A stretch of 64,000 nt of DNA, from positions 1 through 64,000 of the forward strand of contig JACQYT010000056.1 of the NCBI GenBank assembly GCA_016208085.1, written 5' to 3'. Below are positions 39,339-47,949 of this stretch, one piece after another (position 1 is the stretch's first letter; each line of letters opens with the position of its first letter). Below the pieces are notes generated by a model. The model searched no databases, had not been told where the DNA came from, and worked only from the letters and a program-made list of their open reading frames with translations. The position numbers and the translations under genes were made by a program. This DNA comes from Elusimicrobiota bacterium (GTDB lineage: Bacteria > Elusimicrobiota > Elusimicrobia > Elusimicrobiales > UBA9959).

Positions 39339-42300
39339 TCATTTGGTTATATTCTTAAAATATTCCTCTATAAGCTCTTTGCGGGAGGCGGGATAGCGCT
39401 CCCGGAGGGAATCCATGACTTTTTTGCGCAGGTCCCCGGACGGGACATAGTCGCCGGGTTTGGGCAGCCTGACCGGGGAAACGTTCATTCCGTCGGCGGA
39501 GCGCGCAAAAACCCCCGAAGGCCTGCCGCTTCCTGCGCTGCTGCCCTGCGCTTTTTTAAGGCTCTGGAGCATATTGTCCAGATCTTCGCCGCCAAGCTCC
39601 AGCTCTTCAAGGGCTTTCAATTGCGATGACACGGCCGGCCGTATCTCTTTGTCCGTCAGGGCCTGTGAGGCTTTGCGCATGTGGCCCCCGGCTTTTTCAA
39701 GCCTTTCCAGCAGTTTGGCCGCGAGTTCGCCTGAATAGCCCCCGTCTATCTTCGCGTAAAGTCCGCCGCTTTCCGCCTCTATTTCGTCCTGCCTTTTCGC
39801 GGCGGGCTCAAAAAATTCCAGCTCGGCCGGTTCAAGAAAGGCGGCGTCGGAGCCGAGCTTTGAAACCATTAGAAGGGCAAGGCTGAAGGATGAAGGATGA
39901 AGGATGAAGGATGAAGCGGTGGAAACAGAAACCGTTGCGTCATCGCCGTCCCCTCTACCCTCTACCTTCACCCCTCTACCCTGCTGTTGAAGAGCGGAGC
40001 TTTTTTTTAGTTCAAGTCCCGCTTTTTCTATCATGCTGCGCGCGTTTTCTATATTTTTGGCTCTTAAAAAGGACTGCGCCGAAGCGGCGGCGGAATACGC
40101 TTCAGGATTTTCGGCTTTATAAGCGGCAAGGCTGCCGACCAGGCCGTCTTGCAGCGCGGTAAGTTCATTGAACATGACGGCCTTCGCTTTTTCGGTCTTT
40201 AAAAACACGCTTTCTTCGAATTCTCTATTCGCCGACAGTTCCGCGCTTTGCGCCTCATAAAGGGCTTTCCACGCCTCGGCCAGTTCGCCGATTTTTGAAC
40301 TTTCAGCGCCGGCCCGGCTCTGTGCCGCTTCATGGTCAGAATATTCCTCCATGACGCGGCGCATCTGCGAAAGGGCCTCGGCCAGCTTTGCGGCCAGCTT
40401 TGCGGCCTTGCCGGCGTCTCTTTGGGCTATGGCGCGCGCCAGTTCGCCGGCCGTGCCGAGCGCGCTCCCGGCGGGCAGCGCGAAGGTCTTCCCCCCGTCG
40501 GCCGGCGGCGGCCTGTCTTTCAGCATCGCCTGTATGCGGGCCAGCTCCGAGGCGATCTTCGCCAGGGTCCTTTCCAGCTTTTTCCAGTCCGCGTCGCTGT
40601 CCGGCCCGCCGCCGGCCAGGGTCTCCGCCATGGCCTCCGTGTTCTGGGTCATGCTTTCAAACCCGAAAACGGCGGATCTTGCGCCTTCCCAACGAAGCAT
40701 GGCCTCCAATTCCCCGATGCCGGCGCCAAGCGCCCCGGACAGCTCTTTATGGGCTTTCAACGCTTGCGCGTTGCGGCCGGCCAGGGTTTCAGGCACGGCT
40801 TTTTCCAGAGCTGCGCGCGCGCCGTAACTTAACTCCCGTTCCACCAGGCCATAGCGCTCACGCGCGCCTTCGCCGGTGTAAGGGTCGCCGGCCAGGGTTT
40901 TGCCGAGGCGGCCGGCATCCAAAGCCAGGTCTTTCCACGCGGCGGACAGCCTGTCCATTTCCGTAGTGGAAAACGTTCCGGCGGAACTTTTCAACCTTTC
41001 TATTATTTCGTCTTCTTTTCCCTTGAGCGCGGCCGCGGACCTCCTGAGCGCTTCAAACCCGGCGTAGGCTGCCGCGTGGCGGGCGTCAAAATCCGTTACC
41101 TTTATATTTACAGGTTCGCTTTTGGCGCAAAGTCTGCCGGGAGCCCGGTCGCAGGCGCGGAGATAGAACTCCGCCCTGGCCCCGTCCGGCAGGTCGTATA
41201 GCTCCAAAGCCGCCTCGCCGGGAAACCGACGGACGGACGGCTCGGGAAAAGACCTGACGCTCCTTGAAAAAGAAAGTTCCGCGTCGGCCCGGCCGTTCAG
41301 GAACACCTTCCTTTCAAGGCCTAACTCCGCCAGGCCTATATCGTCCTCGGCTTCATAAACGGCTTTGAGCTCTTCCTGGGGCGCGGCCTCAAGAAGCGGG
41401 AACACCGGAGAAAGGAGCGTTATCAGCGGGGGCTCGTCTTCTTTAGCCTTGATGAGATGTATCCGGCCGCCGGAATTTTGCCCGCCTCCGGCGGAAAGGC
41501 CGCCCGCCGTTTTAAGCTCAAGCTGATAGCTGAGATCCTCAAAAACGGCGAACCGGGCGGCCAGCCGGCCGTCCGAAAGAGAGAGCGGTATTTTCAAGCC
41601 CGACCCGGCGAACACAACCCCGGCTGACTCCAGCTTTTGGGCGCAGGTCCCGGAAACGGACGCAAGACTGCCCTTCAGCGCTTCCGTTTCGGCCGGAAGA
41701 TAAGGATAATCCGTCTTCGGGGCGCCGGTATAGGCGGGCGGGAGGACCGAGAAAACCGGGTCTTTTAAAGAGGGGGCGTCCAACGCATTTACGCGGTATG
41801 CCGCGCTCTCCAGGCCCTTATAGCGGAACTTGTAAAAGAGGTCCTCGCTGAGATTTTCCACTTCATACGCGAACCGCCCGGGTCCCGCGGCCTGCATAAA
41901 ACCGCCGGCCCAGCCGCCGCCCGGATTTTTCAGAAAAAGCTCCGCCCCTCCCAAGCTTGCGGCCCCGGGCCGGGCGGACCGGCCGCCGTTTTTGAAAACA
42001 GCCTCTATTTTAAAAGCGCTTCCCCGGAGCAGGCCGGCATTTCCCGGACGTATCTCCATTATGCTTTCAAGCGGCGCCGCGGAAAAGGGGTGCAAAAGCC
42101 CGTAAAAAGCCTCCGGAGCGGTCCATGCAAAAAAACCGGCCGCGCAAAGCCCCGAGGCAAAAACGACCAGGCGTTTTTTGGCCGCCACCGCTCCAAAGGA
42201 CATAAAATCCGGCCGTTTTTCAAGCTTAAGCCGGGCCGCCGTGACCTCAAGGTGACGCTCTATGAAAGCGGAGGAAGCTCCCGGCGGACAGCCGCCGGCG

Positions 42301-42674
42301 GAAAGATCAAGCGCTGCGCGCAAATGCCTTTTTAAACCGGGCAGACGGCTCTCGACAACCCCGGAAAACCGCTCGAGACCGAACGACGGCAGGGACCTGA
42401 TAAAGGAGTTATAAAATCTGAAGACAAGATACAGGCCGGCCGAAACCGCAAAGACAAGCCTTTGCTCCCTGGACAGCTCAAAAAAAACCGCCGCCCCCAT
42501 GGCCGCGGCGCCAAGCCAAAAGCCGAGCCCCGCGCATTCAAGCAGCGCGCCGCAAAGCTTTGCGAGAATATACCGCGCGCGCCAGGCGTTCAACTTTTTT
42601 TTAATCTGTCGGGCCGGCATAAACACAGGGTTCCATCCTCCAGCCGCCAACTTGTTTTCCGCCGTTATTCCCAT
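39339..42674 (-). CDS. DUF4175-like large membrane protein
   Basis: 1111 aa. Two hydrophobic segments near the N-terminus (ALLECAGLGFWLGAAAMGAA; LVFAVSAGLYLVF), a third at about 170-190 (LVVFASGLCAAGFFAWTA), then a large outer region. It starts with MEIRPGNAGLLRGSAFKIEA, typical of DUF4175 proteins, and continues with long charged helices (KSSAGTFSTTEMDRLSAAW, GDAGKAAKLAAKLAEAL type). Around residue 900 a segment (VEGRGDGDDATVSV, then SSFILHPSSFSLALL) is encoded by tandem GGATGAA and GGGTAGAGGG repeats inserted in frame. The family has no established function. It could be the first gene of the surface block transcript. Confidence 0.7.
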   Translation of the reverse strand: MGITAENKLAAGGWNPVFMPARQIKKKLNAWRARYILAKLCGALLECAGLGFWLGAAAMGAAVFFELSREQRLVFAVSAGLYLVFRFYNSFIRSLPSFGLERFSGVVESRLPGLKRHLRAALDLSAGGCPPGASSAFIERHLEVTAARLKLEKRPDFMSFGAVAAKKRLVVFASGLCAAGFFAWTAPEAFYGLLHPFSAAPLESIMEIRPGNAGLLRGSAFKIEAVFKNGGRSARPGAASLGGAELFLKNPGGGWAGGFMQAAGPGRFAYEVENLSEDLFYKFRYKGLESAAYRVNALDAPSLKDPVFSVLPPAYTGAPKTDYPYLPAETEALKGSLASVSGTCAQKLESAGVVFAGSGLKIPLSLSDGRLAARFAVFEDLSYQLELKTAGGLSAGGGQNSGGRIHLIKAKEDEPPLITLLSPVFPLLEAAPQEELKAVYEAEDDIGLAELGLERKVFLNGRADAELSFSRSVRSFPEPSVRRFPGEAALELYDLPDGARAEFYLRACDRAPGRLCAKSEPVNIKVTDFDARHAAAYAGFEALRRSAAALKGKEDEIIERLKSSAGTFSTTEMDRLSAAWKDLALDAGRLGKTLAGDPYTGEGARERYGLVERELSYGARAALEKAVPETLAGRNAQALKAHKELSGALGAGIGELEAMLRWEGARSAVFGFESMTQNTEAMAETLAGGGPDSDADWKKLERTLAKIASELARIQAMLKDRPPPADGGKTFALPAGSALGTAGELARAIAQRDAGKAAKLAAKLAEALSQMRRVMEEYSDHEAAQSRAGAESSKIGELAEAWKALYEAQSAELSANREFEESVFLKTEKAKAVMFNELTALQDGLVGSLAAYKAENPEAYSAAASAQSFLRAKNIENARSMIEKAGLELKKSSALQQQGRGVKVEGRGDGDDATVSVSTASSFILHPSSFSLALLMVSKLGSDAAFLEPAELEFFEPAAKRQDEIEAESGGLYAKIDGGYSGELAAKLLERLEKAGGHMRKASQALTDKEIRPAVSSQLKALEELELGGEDLDNMLQSLKKAQGSSAGSGRPSGVFARSADGMNVSPVRLPKPGDYVPSGDLRKKVMDSLRERYPASRKELIEEYFKNITK
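39885..39985. repeat. GGATGAA / CCCTCTACC tandem repeats inside the DUF4175 gene
   Basis: Four copies of ggatgaa (39886-39915) and, 35 bases on, three copies of a ccctctacc unit. All are in frame, with no stop. Confidence 0.75.
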
Positions 42675-42726
42675 TATATAATTTCAAACGGCGTATAGAA
42701 CCGATATAAATGCTAAAATATTTATA

Positions 42727-42991
42727 ACTAAAAATTTTTGCCGCAAAAATTTTTACTATGCCCCGACCTGAAGAAAGGATAAAGGATTAGGGCTAAAGGC
42801 TAAAGGCCGGAATAATTTCTTTGTTTTTCCTTTATCCTTCAGCCTTCATCCTTTAGCCTTTTTTACGGCATAGCCTTGAGGGAGAAAGAAATTTCTCCCT
42901 CATCTCCCTGCCTGCCGGCAGGCAGGCGGCAAGGTGTTGAAGAAAACCCCGTGCCGGGTAGGATAAAATGTTGTCGGACAACATTTTATTG
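42727..42991. repeat. 265-bp hairpin-rich composite repeat, copy 1
   Basis: Contains in order: an aaaaattttt...aaaaattttt hairpin, ggataaagg...cctttatcc arms, a gagggagaaa/tttctccctc hairpin, the tgcctgccggcaggca palindrome, and an aaaatgttgtcggacaacatttt hairpin. The same order occurs at 60477-60785. It fills most of the 366-bp gene-less gap 42675-43040, where nothing else was recognised. Confidence 0.8.
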
Positions 42992-43040
42992 AGAAAAGTT
43001 CAGCCATTCTGAATTCTGTCTGGCTAAGTAATAACCAAAT

Positions 43041-44003
43041 ATGCTGAAAACCCGCGGCCTGGACGAATCCCTCTCGCGCATCAACCGGGAAATCAACTCG
43101 CTTTTTGAAAGCGTGGACAAAACCGTTTACGACCATCGGAAAACCCCGTTCAATTTTATGGGCAAAGCGGTCAGAGCGCGTTTTACCCTGCTGCTGGGCG
43201 ACGCTCTGGGCCTGGAAAGGAACGCGGCGGAGAAGCTCTCGGCCGCGGCCGAGCTGGTACATACCGCTTCCCTGCTGCATGACGATTGCATAGACCAGGC
43301 CGAGCTCAGGCGGGGCCTGCTGACCCTTAATGAACGGCTGGGCCTTAACACCGCCATCCTGGTGGGAGATCTCGTCGTTTCTTTTGCGTTTGACTACGCG
43401 GCTAAGATCGCCCCGGAAATACCCGGCCACCTGATAAAAACGGTGCGCAGCATGACCGAAGGGGCTCTGCTGGAGGAAAACTTAAGGCATAAAAATATCA
43501 CGGCCGTGGAGGCGGAGCGCGTCATAGAGCTTAAGACCGGCGCGCTTTTCCGCTGGTGCGCGCTAAGCGCCTGCCACCTGGCGAAAAAACCGCAGCTCTA
43601 CGCCGCCTGCGGGGACATAGGCGTCGCCACCGGCCTGGCTTTCCAGATCATAGACGACGTGCTGGATATCGAAAGCGCGGCCTCCGAAACCGGCAAGGAC
43701 GTCCTTAAGGATCTCATTGAAGGCAGGACGACCCTGCCGCTTATCCTGGCCCTGGACGACGCCCGTTTCCGGACACCCATACGGGAAAGGCTGTCGGCCC
43801 TTAAAAACCAGAAGATCCGGGATCTGGCCCCGGCGCTTGAGATAGCCGCCGTAATAAAAGAAAACGGCTTTACCTCCCGGGCCAGGGCCCTGGCTCTTGA
43901 AAAAGCGCAAGGCTTGAAAGACGCGTTTGAAAACCTCCCTCACAGGGAGGAGGCCCTCGCTCTGAAAGCTTTCATCTGCGCGCTCGCGTCACGGAGGAAA
44001 TAA
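43041..44003 (+). CDS. polyprenyl diphosphate synthase (trans-isoprenyl type)
   Basis: Condenses isopentenyl diphosphate with an allylic diphosphate to make quinone side chains or the undecaprenyl precursor pool. 320 aa with the first aspartate-rich motif DDCID at 81-85 in LLHDDCIDQAELRRG and the second DDVLD at 205-209 in FQIIDDVLDIE. KTGALF and GKDVLKDLIEGRTTLPLI are also family signatures. Chain length cannot be read reliably; the pattern suits octaprenyl/heptaprenyl-type enzymes. No Shine-Dalgarno precedes the ATG; the composite repeat ends 50 bases upstream. Confidence 0.93.
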   Translation: MLKTRGLDESLSRINREINSLFESVDKTVYDHRKTPFNFMGKAVRARFTLLLGDALGLERNAAEKLSAAAELVHTASLLHDDCIDQAELRRGLLTLNERLGLNTAILVGDLVVSFAFDYAAKIAPEIPGHLIKTVRSMTEGALLEENLRHKNITAVEAERVIELKTGALFRWCALSACHLAKKPQLYAACGDIGVATGLAFQIIDDVLDIESAASETGKDVLKDLIEGRTTLPLILALDDARFRTPIRERLSALKNQKIRDLAPALEIAAVIKENGFTSRARALALEKAQGLKDAFENLPHREEALALKAFICALASRRK

Positions 44004-44084
44004 TAAGGTCTGCTGCATTTTATTTGTATTGGCGCTGTTTTTTTTATAGATTATATCAATATAGCGATACGGAGGATGATATTA

Positions 44085-44627
44085 ATGCGAACAAAGACCT
44101 TGCTGATAAGCCTGCTCCCTGTTTTTATGGCGCTAACCGCTTTTTCCTGCAAAAAGAACGTCAAGACGGCGGACGCCGGAAAAATCGACATGACCGCGGA
44201 TACCGCCACCATACCGCCGCTTGACATTACCGAGAGCGCGGACACTTTAAGCGGCGAAAGCGACATCCGCGGCGGAGAATTCATCTCGCAGGAAACCATA
44301 CAGACCGTCCGTTTCGAGTTTGACCGCTACGCCCTTTCCGACGAAACCAGGACGGCCCTGCAGAAAAATGCCGCGACCCTTAAGATCCATAAAGACTGGC
44401 TGGTTAAGGTGGAAGGCCACTGCGACTCGCGCGGAACCATTGAGTACAACCTCGCCCTGGGCCAGAAAAGGGCGAAAGAAGTGCGGGACTATTATATCCG
44501 CCTTGGAGTGCCTGAATCTTCCCTGGGCACCATCTCATACGGCAAAGAAAAGCCCTTATGCGAAGAAGAGAGCGAGGCCTGCTGGGCCGATAACAGAAGA
44601 GCCGAAACCAGGGTGAAAGTGAAATGA
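44085..44627 (+). CDS. pal: peptidoglycan-associated lipoprotein Pal (OmpA-like domain)
   Basis: Outer-membrane lipoprotein that grips peptidoglycan and couples to TolB. 180 aa; signal peptide with lipobox TAFSC (acylated C22). The OmpA-like domain is at about 75-180: VRFEFDRYALSDETRTALQK, VKVEGHCDSRGTIEYNLALG, QKRAKEVRDYY and DNRRAETRV. The ATG at 44085 is chosen because GGAGG lies nine bases upstream; the ATG at 44076 would be too close. Overlaps the next gene by four bases (ATGA). Together with cpoB and tolB this is the periplasmic half of Tol-Pal; tolQ, tolR and tolA are not adjacent. Confidence 0.93.
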   Translation: MRTKTLLISLLPVFMALTAFSCKKNVKTADAGKIDMTADTATIPPLDITESADTLSGESDIRGGEFISQETIQTVRFEFDRYALSDETRTALQKNAATLKIHKDWLVKVEGHCDSRGTIEYNLALGQKRAKEVRDYYIRLGVPESSLGTISYGKEKPLCEEESEACWADNRRAETRVKVK

Positions 44628-45391
44628 GCGTGAAAAATATTTTAAAGACCTGCTCCGTCCTGCTCCTGCTTGTCCCCTTCTGGGGCTGCGTGGCCACGCA
44701 GCAGGACATGCTCCAGATGCAGAGCCAGATGGACGACCTGAACAACAACCTGAACAACATGCAGAAGAACCAGGCCGACCTGGCGCTTAAAATAGACCGC
44801 CTGTCCACCGACCTCAATGTTTTTTCGGAAAACATCAAGGACCTCTCCACCGCCATGGACCGACTCTCGCTCCGGCTTGACGATCTTGACGCGATGTTCA
44901 ACAAGCGGGTCAACGCCATCGGCGCCACCATAAAAAAACAGCAGGAGGAAGTCGAGACCGCCCTTTTGCCGGCTAAGCTCTACAACGACGCCTACAACGC
45001 TTTTTTGAACAACAACTTTGACGCGGCCGTAACGGGCTTCAAGGCCTACTTGGCCAAATTCCCGTCGGGCGATATGGCTGAAAGCTCGTATTTTCACCTG
45101 GGCGAATCGCTTTATCTCAGGGAAAGATGGCAGGACGCGGCCTTAAACTACGCCACCGTGCTGGACAAATATCCGAAATCCACAAGGATACCTTCAGCCA
45201 GACTTAAATACGCGCTGTCCATACTTAAATTCCCGGAGGACAAGAAACTTGAGGCTCTGAACTATCTTGAGTCTATCGTAAGGGATTACCCGAAATCGTC
45301 GGAAGCGCGGACCGCAAAAGATTACATCGCCAAATTAAAATCGCCCGGGAAGGAAAGTCCCAGACCCCAGCGCAGGACCCTGAAGAAATAA
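44624..45391 (+). CDS. CpoB/YbgF-like Tol-Pal lipoprotein with coiled coil and TPRs
   Basis: 255 aa; lipobox FWGC (C22), which is unusual because CpoB is normally periplasmic rather than lipidated. Residues about 28-105 form a strong coiled coil (QSQMDDLNNNLNNMQKNQAD). Residues 115-240 contain three TPR-like repeats (AYNAFLNNNFDAAVTGFKAY, SYFHLGESLYLRERWQDAAL, ALNYLESIVRDYPKSSEA). CpoB coordinates Tol with cell-wall synthesis in E. coli. Translationally coupled to pal by the ATGA overlap. The last ten residues are basic. Confidence 0.85.
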   Translation: MSVKNILKTCSVLLLLVPFWGCVATQQDMLQMQSQMDDLNNNLNNMQKNQADLALKIDRLSTDLNVFSENIKDLSTAMDRLSLRLDDLDAMFNKRVNAIGATIKKQQEEVETALLPAKLYNDAYNAFLNNNFDAAVTGFKAYLAKFPSGDMAESSYFHLGESLYLRERWQDAALNYATVLDKYPKSTRIPSARLKYALSILKFPEDKKLEALNYLESIVRDYPKSSEARTAKDYIAKLKSPGKESPRPQRRTLKK

Positions 45392-45402
45392 AAACATCAG
45401 TC

Positions 45403-45452
45403 CGAAGGCTGCCCGCCAAACAGCCCGGCGGGTACGCCTCCGGCGGAAAGGA
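45403..45452. repeat. 50-bp GCCCGCCAAACA repeat, intergenic copy
   Basis: gaaggctgcccgccaaaca... to cctccggcggaaagg. About 92% identical to 48443-48493, which lies inside the valS coding sequence, in the same orientation. Confidence 0.85.
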
Positions 45453-45500
45453 TGAGGCAAGAAGCAATTCAATACCTGCGCAGGCGCCGTATCAGGAGCT

Positions 45501-46850
45501 ATGCTCATCAGACGGCCTAAAACAAGGATTATTTTTCCATTCCTCCTCCCTCATCCCTCATCCCTCCGGTTAGGCTTCATAACGTTCCTGCTCTCCCTCA
45601 TAGCCGGCGCAGCCCGGGCCCAGGCCGACGTCTATATAGACGTCGCCGCCTCAAAAGAATTTAAGAAGACGGCTGTGGCGCTGGCCGAATTTCTGCCCGC
45701 TAGAGCGGAAAACCCGAAGGACCTGGGACTGGCCGAAGCTTTCCGCGCTATCATCCGCGCCGACCTGCTGTATTGCAGATATTTCGACCTCAAAGAAGAG
45801 CCTTTCAGCCCGGCGAACCTCTCCACGGGGCCGGCCGCCGTAAAATTCTGGAAGACGGCCGGCGCCGCGTATCTGGTAAGCGCCAAAGCCGCTCAAAGCG
45901 AAACCGTCTGGACTTTCAACGCGCGGCTCCACGATCTGGAAACCGGCAGAATAATCATGGAGAAATTTTACCAGGGCGAACCCCGCGCTTTAAGAAGAGC
46001 CGCCCATCTTTTTTCCGACGACGTCATCTTAAGGGTTACCGGCAGAAAGGGGCTGGCGCATTCAAAGCTGGCTTTTTCAAACAACTCCACCGGCTCAAAG
46101 GAGATATATATAGTGGATTATGACGGGGAAAATCTTATTCAGCTCACAAACGACCGTTCCATAGCTCTGCTTCCCCGCTGGTCCCAGGACGCCGCAAAGA
46201 TCTATTACACCACGTACCGCTACGGCAACCCGGACATGTTTGAGATAGACCTCAAAGCCGGCAAAATAAGGCCCTTCACCACTTTCCAGGGCCTCAACAT
46301 TCCGGGCGGTTTTTCCCCCGACGGCATAACCATGGTCATGACGCTGTCGCGCGGGGACGACCCGAATATCTACATGCTCAACGTAGTCACGAAGGGACTT
46401 GAGAAAATGCTGACCGCCTTCGGGGTCAGTTCAAGCCCGACCTACTCGCCTGACGGAAAACAGATAGCTTTCGTCTCAAACCGTTCAGGCGCCCCCCAGG
46501 TTCATGTCCTGGATCTTGAGACAAAAAAAACCAGAAAACTCACCCGCATGAACTGGTGCGACTCGCCGAACTGGTCGCCTTCGGGGGAATGGATAGTGTT
46601 CGCGGGCAGGGAAACCGCCAGAGAGACGCTGAACATTTTCCTGACCGACCTCAGCGGCCGGAGAAGGCGGCTTACCGACAAAGCCGGGAACAACGAGGAC
46701 CCGTCCTGGTCGCCCGACGGGCGGTTCATAGCTTTCACTTCGACGCGCCGGGGCCATAGAGAGCTTTTCGTAATGGACGCAGACGGCTCCGCCCCCCATC
46801 CCGTCACCGGCCTGAAAGGCAAAACCTACACCCCCAACTGGAGCCCGTAA
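45501..46850 (+). CDS. tolB: Tol-Pal translocation protein TolB
   Basis: Periplasmic beta-propeller that links Pal to the Tol motor. 449 aa: signal peptide (to about residue 41, ending AGAARAQ), a TolB N-terminal domain (about 45-190: VYIDVAASKEFKKTAVALAE, FRAIIRADLLYCRYFDL), then six WD40-like TolB repeats such as RWSQDAAKIYYTTYRYGNP, SPDGKQIAFVSNRSGAPQV and SPDGRFIAFTSTRRGHREL. The signal peptide contains a run of CATCCCT repeat units (PHPSSLRLG). The start ATG has no obvious ribosome-binding site. The last base of the stop codon is the first base of a 27-bp palindrome. Confidence 0.94.
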   Translation: MLIRRPKTRIIFPFLLPHPSSLRLGFITFLLSLIAGAARAQADVYIDVAASKEFKKTAVALAEFLPARAENPKDLGLAEAFRAIIRADLLYCRYFDLKEEPFSPANLSTGPAAVKFWKTAGAAYLVSAKAAQSETVWTFNARLHDLETGRIIMEKFYQGEPRALRRAAHLFSDDVILRVTGRKGLAHSKLAFSNNSTGSKEIYIVDYDGENLIQLTNDRSIALLPRWSQDAAKIYYTTYRYGNPDMFEIDLKAGKIRPFTTFQGLNIPGGFSPDGITMVMTLSRGDDPNIYMLNVVTKGLEKMLTAFGVSSSPTYSPDGKQIAFVSNRSGAPQVHVLDLETKKTRKLTRMNWCDSPNWSPSGEWIVFAGRETARETLNIFLTDLSGRRRRLTDKAGNNEDPSWSPDGRFIAFTSTRRGHRELFVMDADGSAPHPVTGLKGKTYTPNWSP

Positions 46851-46935
46851 CCCGAAAATCGCGGCGATTTTCGGGTCTTCGTTCGCCTCTCAAACAACTG
46901 GCATATTATGCAGCTGTTTCACATTATACCAGTGA
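46850..46935 (-). repeat. ~100-bp hairpin-leader repeat, inverted copy 4 (after tolB)
   Basis: Read on the minus strand: TTTCACTGGTATAATGTG, then GCGAACG, then a 27-bp palindrome (46850-46876) identical to the one before purH. It abuts the tolB stop. The TGGTATAAT matches an extended -10 box exactly, pointing antisense into tolB. Confidence 0.75.
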
Positions 46936-46942
46936 AATAAAA

Positions 46943-46976
46943 GGCCCCGGCATAATTGCCGGGGCCGTTCTTTTTT
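46943..46976 (+). terminator. Rho-independent terminator after tolB
   Basis: Perfect 10-base arms (ggccccggca / tgccggggcc), loop taat, followed by gttctttttt. Confidence 0.88.
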
Positions 46977-47011
46977 ACCCTTAACCCCTTGGTAACCCCC
47001 AAAGCCCTTCC

Positions 47012-47638
47012 CTATTGCAGGAAATCTCTGTCCGGCCAGTCGCCCGGAATGCCTTCAACCGAGATCAGCCGCGCATCTTCGTTTGAGGCGGCGCTCAGTT
47101 TCTGGAATGATTCCTTCAGTTCGGAGAGGGAGACATCGGAGCGTTTTATCTTCAGCAGCACCACGCCCGTCATCACCGCCATCGCCAGGGAGAGAGGCAG
47201 GATATATAGCCATGACATGGAGTGGAGTTTGAACAGCAGCGCCGCGCACAAAAACACCCAGAAGCTCAACAGAGCGCTTGCCCCGGAGAGGATGTAGGCT
47301 ATTATAAGGTAATACTCCTCGTTTTTGGGCAGCGAGAGCATTATTATGATGAGCGTTACGTGCAGCATCAGAAGATAGACGGCTCTCTCCACCCAGTTCT
47401 TCCAGCGGTCTTTTACGAACATAATAACGCCCCCGCGCCGGTCGCTTATTATCTCGGCATTCGCGTAATCCACCGAGATGGTCGCCGAGGCGAGCTGCGG
47501 TTCCTTGTCGCCGGGAGTCGGACTGTAATCAAAAACCTGGTCTTTGGCGGCCTGTCCGAACTGCGCCATCAGCGGGCGGGCGGTGATAAGGAAGCACGCC
47601 AAAAGAAGGCACAAAGGCACAGAGACACAGAGGCACAA
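47012..47638 (-). CDS. membrane protein of unknown function with four predicted helices
   Basis: 208 aa. A hydrophobic start (LCLLLACFLITARPLMA) resembles a signal peptide, but its first ten codons are written in a GTGCCTCTGTG repeat. A soluble part follows (FDYSPTPGDKEPQLASATIS), then three helices (AVYLLMLHVTLIIIMLSL; LIIAYILSGASALLSFWVFL; LYILPLSLAMAVMTGVVLL) and a short cytosolic tail. It overlaps the end of the 47569-47949 gene by 70 bases in another frame, with the repeat in the overlap. The two genes plus valS form a minus-strand run. Not recognised; it could belong to an envelope complex. Confidence 0.55.
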   Translation of the reverse strand: MCLCVSVPLCLLLACFLITARPLMAQFGQAAKDQVFDYSPTPGDKEPQLASATISVDYANAEIISDRRGGVIMFVKDRWKNWVERAVYLLMLHVTLIIIMLSLPKNEEYYLIIAYILSGASALLSFWVFLCAALLFKLHSMSWLYILPLSLAMAVMTGVVLLKIKRSDVSLSELKESFQKLSAASNEDARLISVEGIPGDWPDRDFLQ

Positions 47639-47949
47639 AGGCGGCCGCGCATCCGCGACTGGTGATCGGTGACAGTAGTTTTTTCTTCCAGTTTATAATA
47701 CTGAGTGGTTCCCGCCCTCAGTTTCGGCGTATAAAACTGCGCCTCTTTCAGTTTTTTTACCTCAACTTCCCGGGAGACGGCTTTTTTGGTCGTCTTGATA
47801 TTCGGTTTGACGCGGACCCTGTCCAAAAAATGCCAGTACGACGCCACAAAGCACGCGATAAAGCAGGCAATGGTGAAACCGTGCAAAAACCACGGCTCAC
47901 GGTCTCTTCTGATCCAGAATTTCTTGATCAGCGCCCTCAGGGTTTTCAT
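47569..47949 (-). CDS. small single-TM protein of unknown function
   Basis: 126 aa. A basic cytosolic start (KTLRALIKKFWIRRDREP), one helix (FTIACFIACFVASYWHFL) and a lysine-rich outer segment (KTTKKAVSREVEVKKLKEAQ). The final 30 residues come from the GTGCCTCTGTG repeat (LCASVSLCLCAFFWRA) and are probably not original. The ATG overlaps the valS stop by four bases (ATGA), so it is translated with valS. The topology resembles ExbD/TolR-type proteins, but no motif supports that. Confidence 0.5.
   Translation of the reverse strand: MKTLRALIKKFWIRRDREPWFLHGFTIACFIACFVASYWHFLDRVRVKPNIKTTKKAVSREVEVKKLKEAQFYTPKLRAGTTQYYKLEEKTTVTDHQSRMRGRLCASVSLCLCAFFWRASLSPPAR
47607..47642. repeat. AGGCACAAAGGCACAGAG repeat
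   Basis: Tandem variants of aggcacagag/aggcacaaag. They occupy the overlap of two membrane-protein genes and code for cysteine/leucine-rich ends in both frames. Confidence 0.75.
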
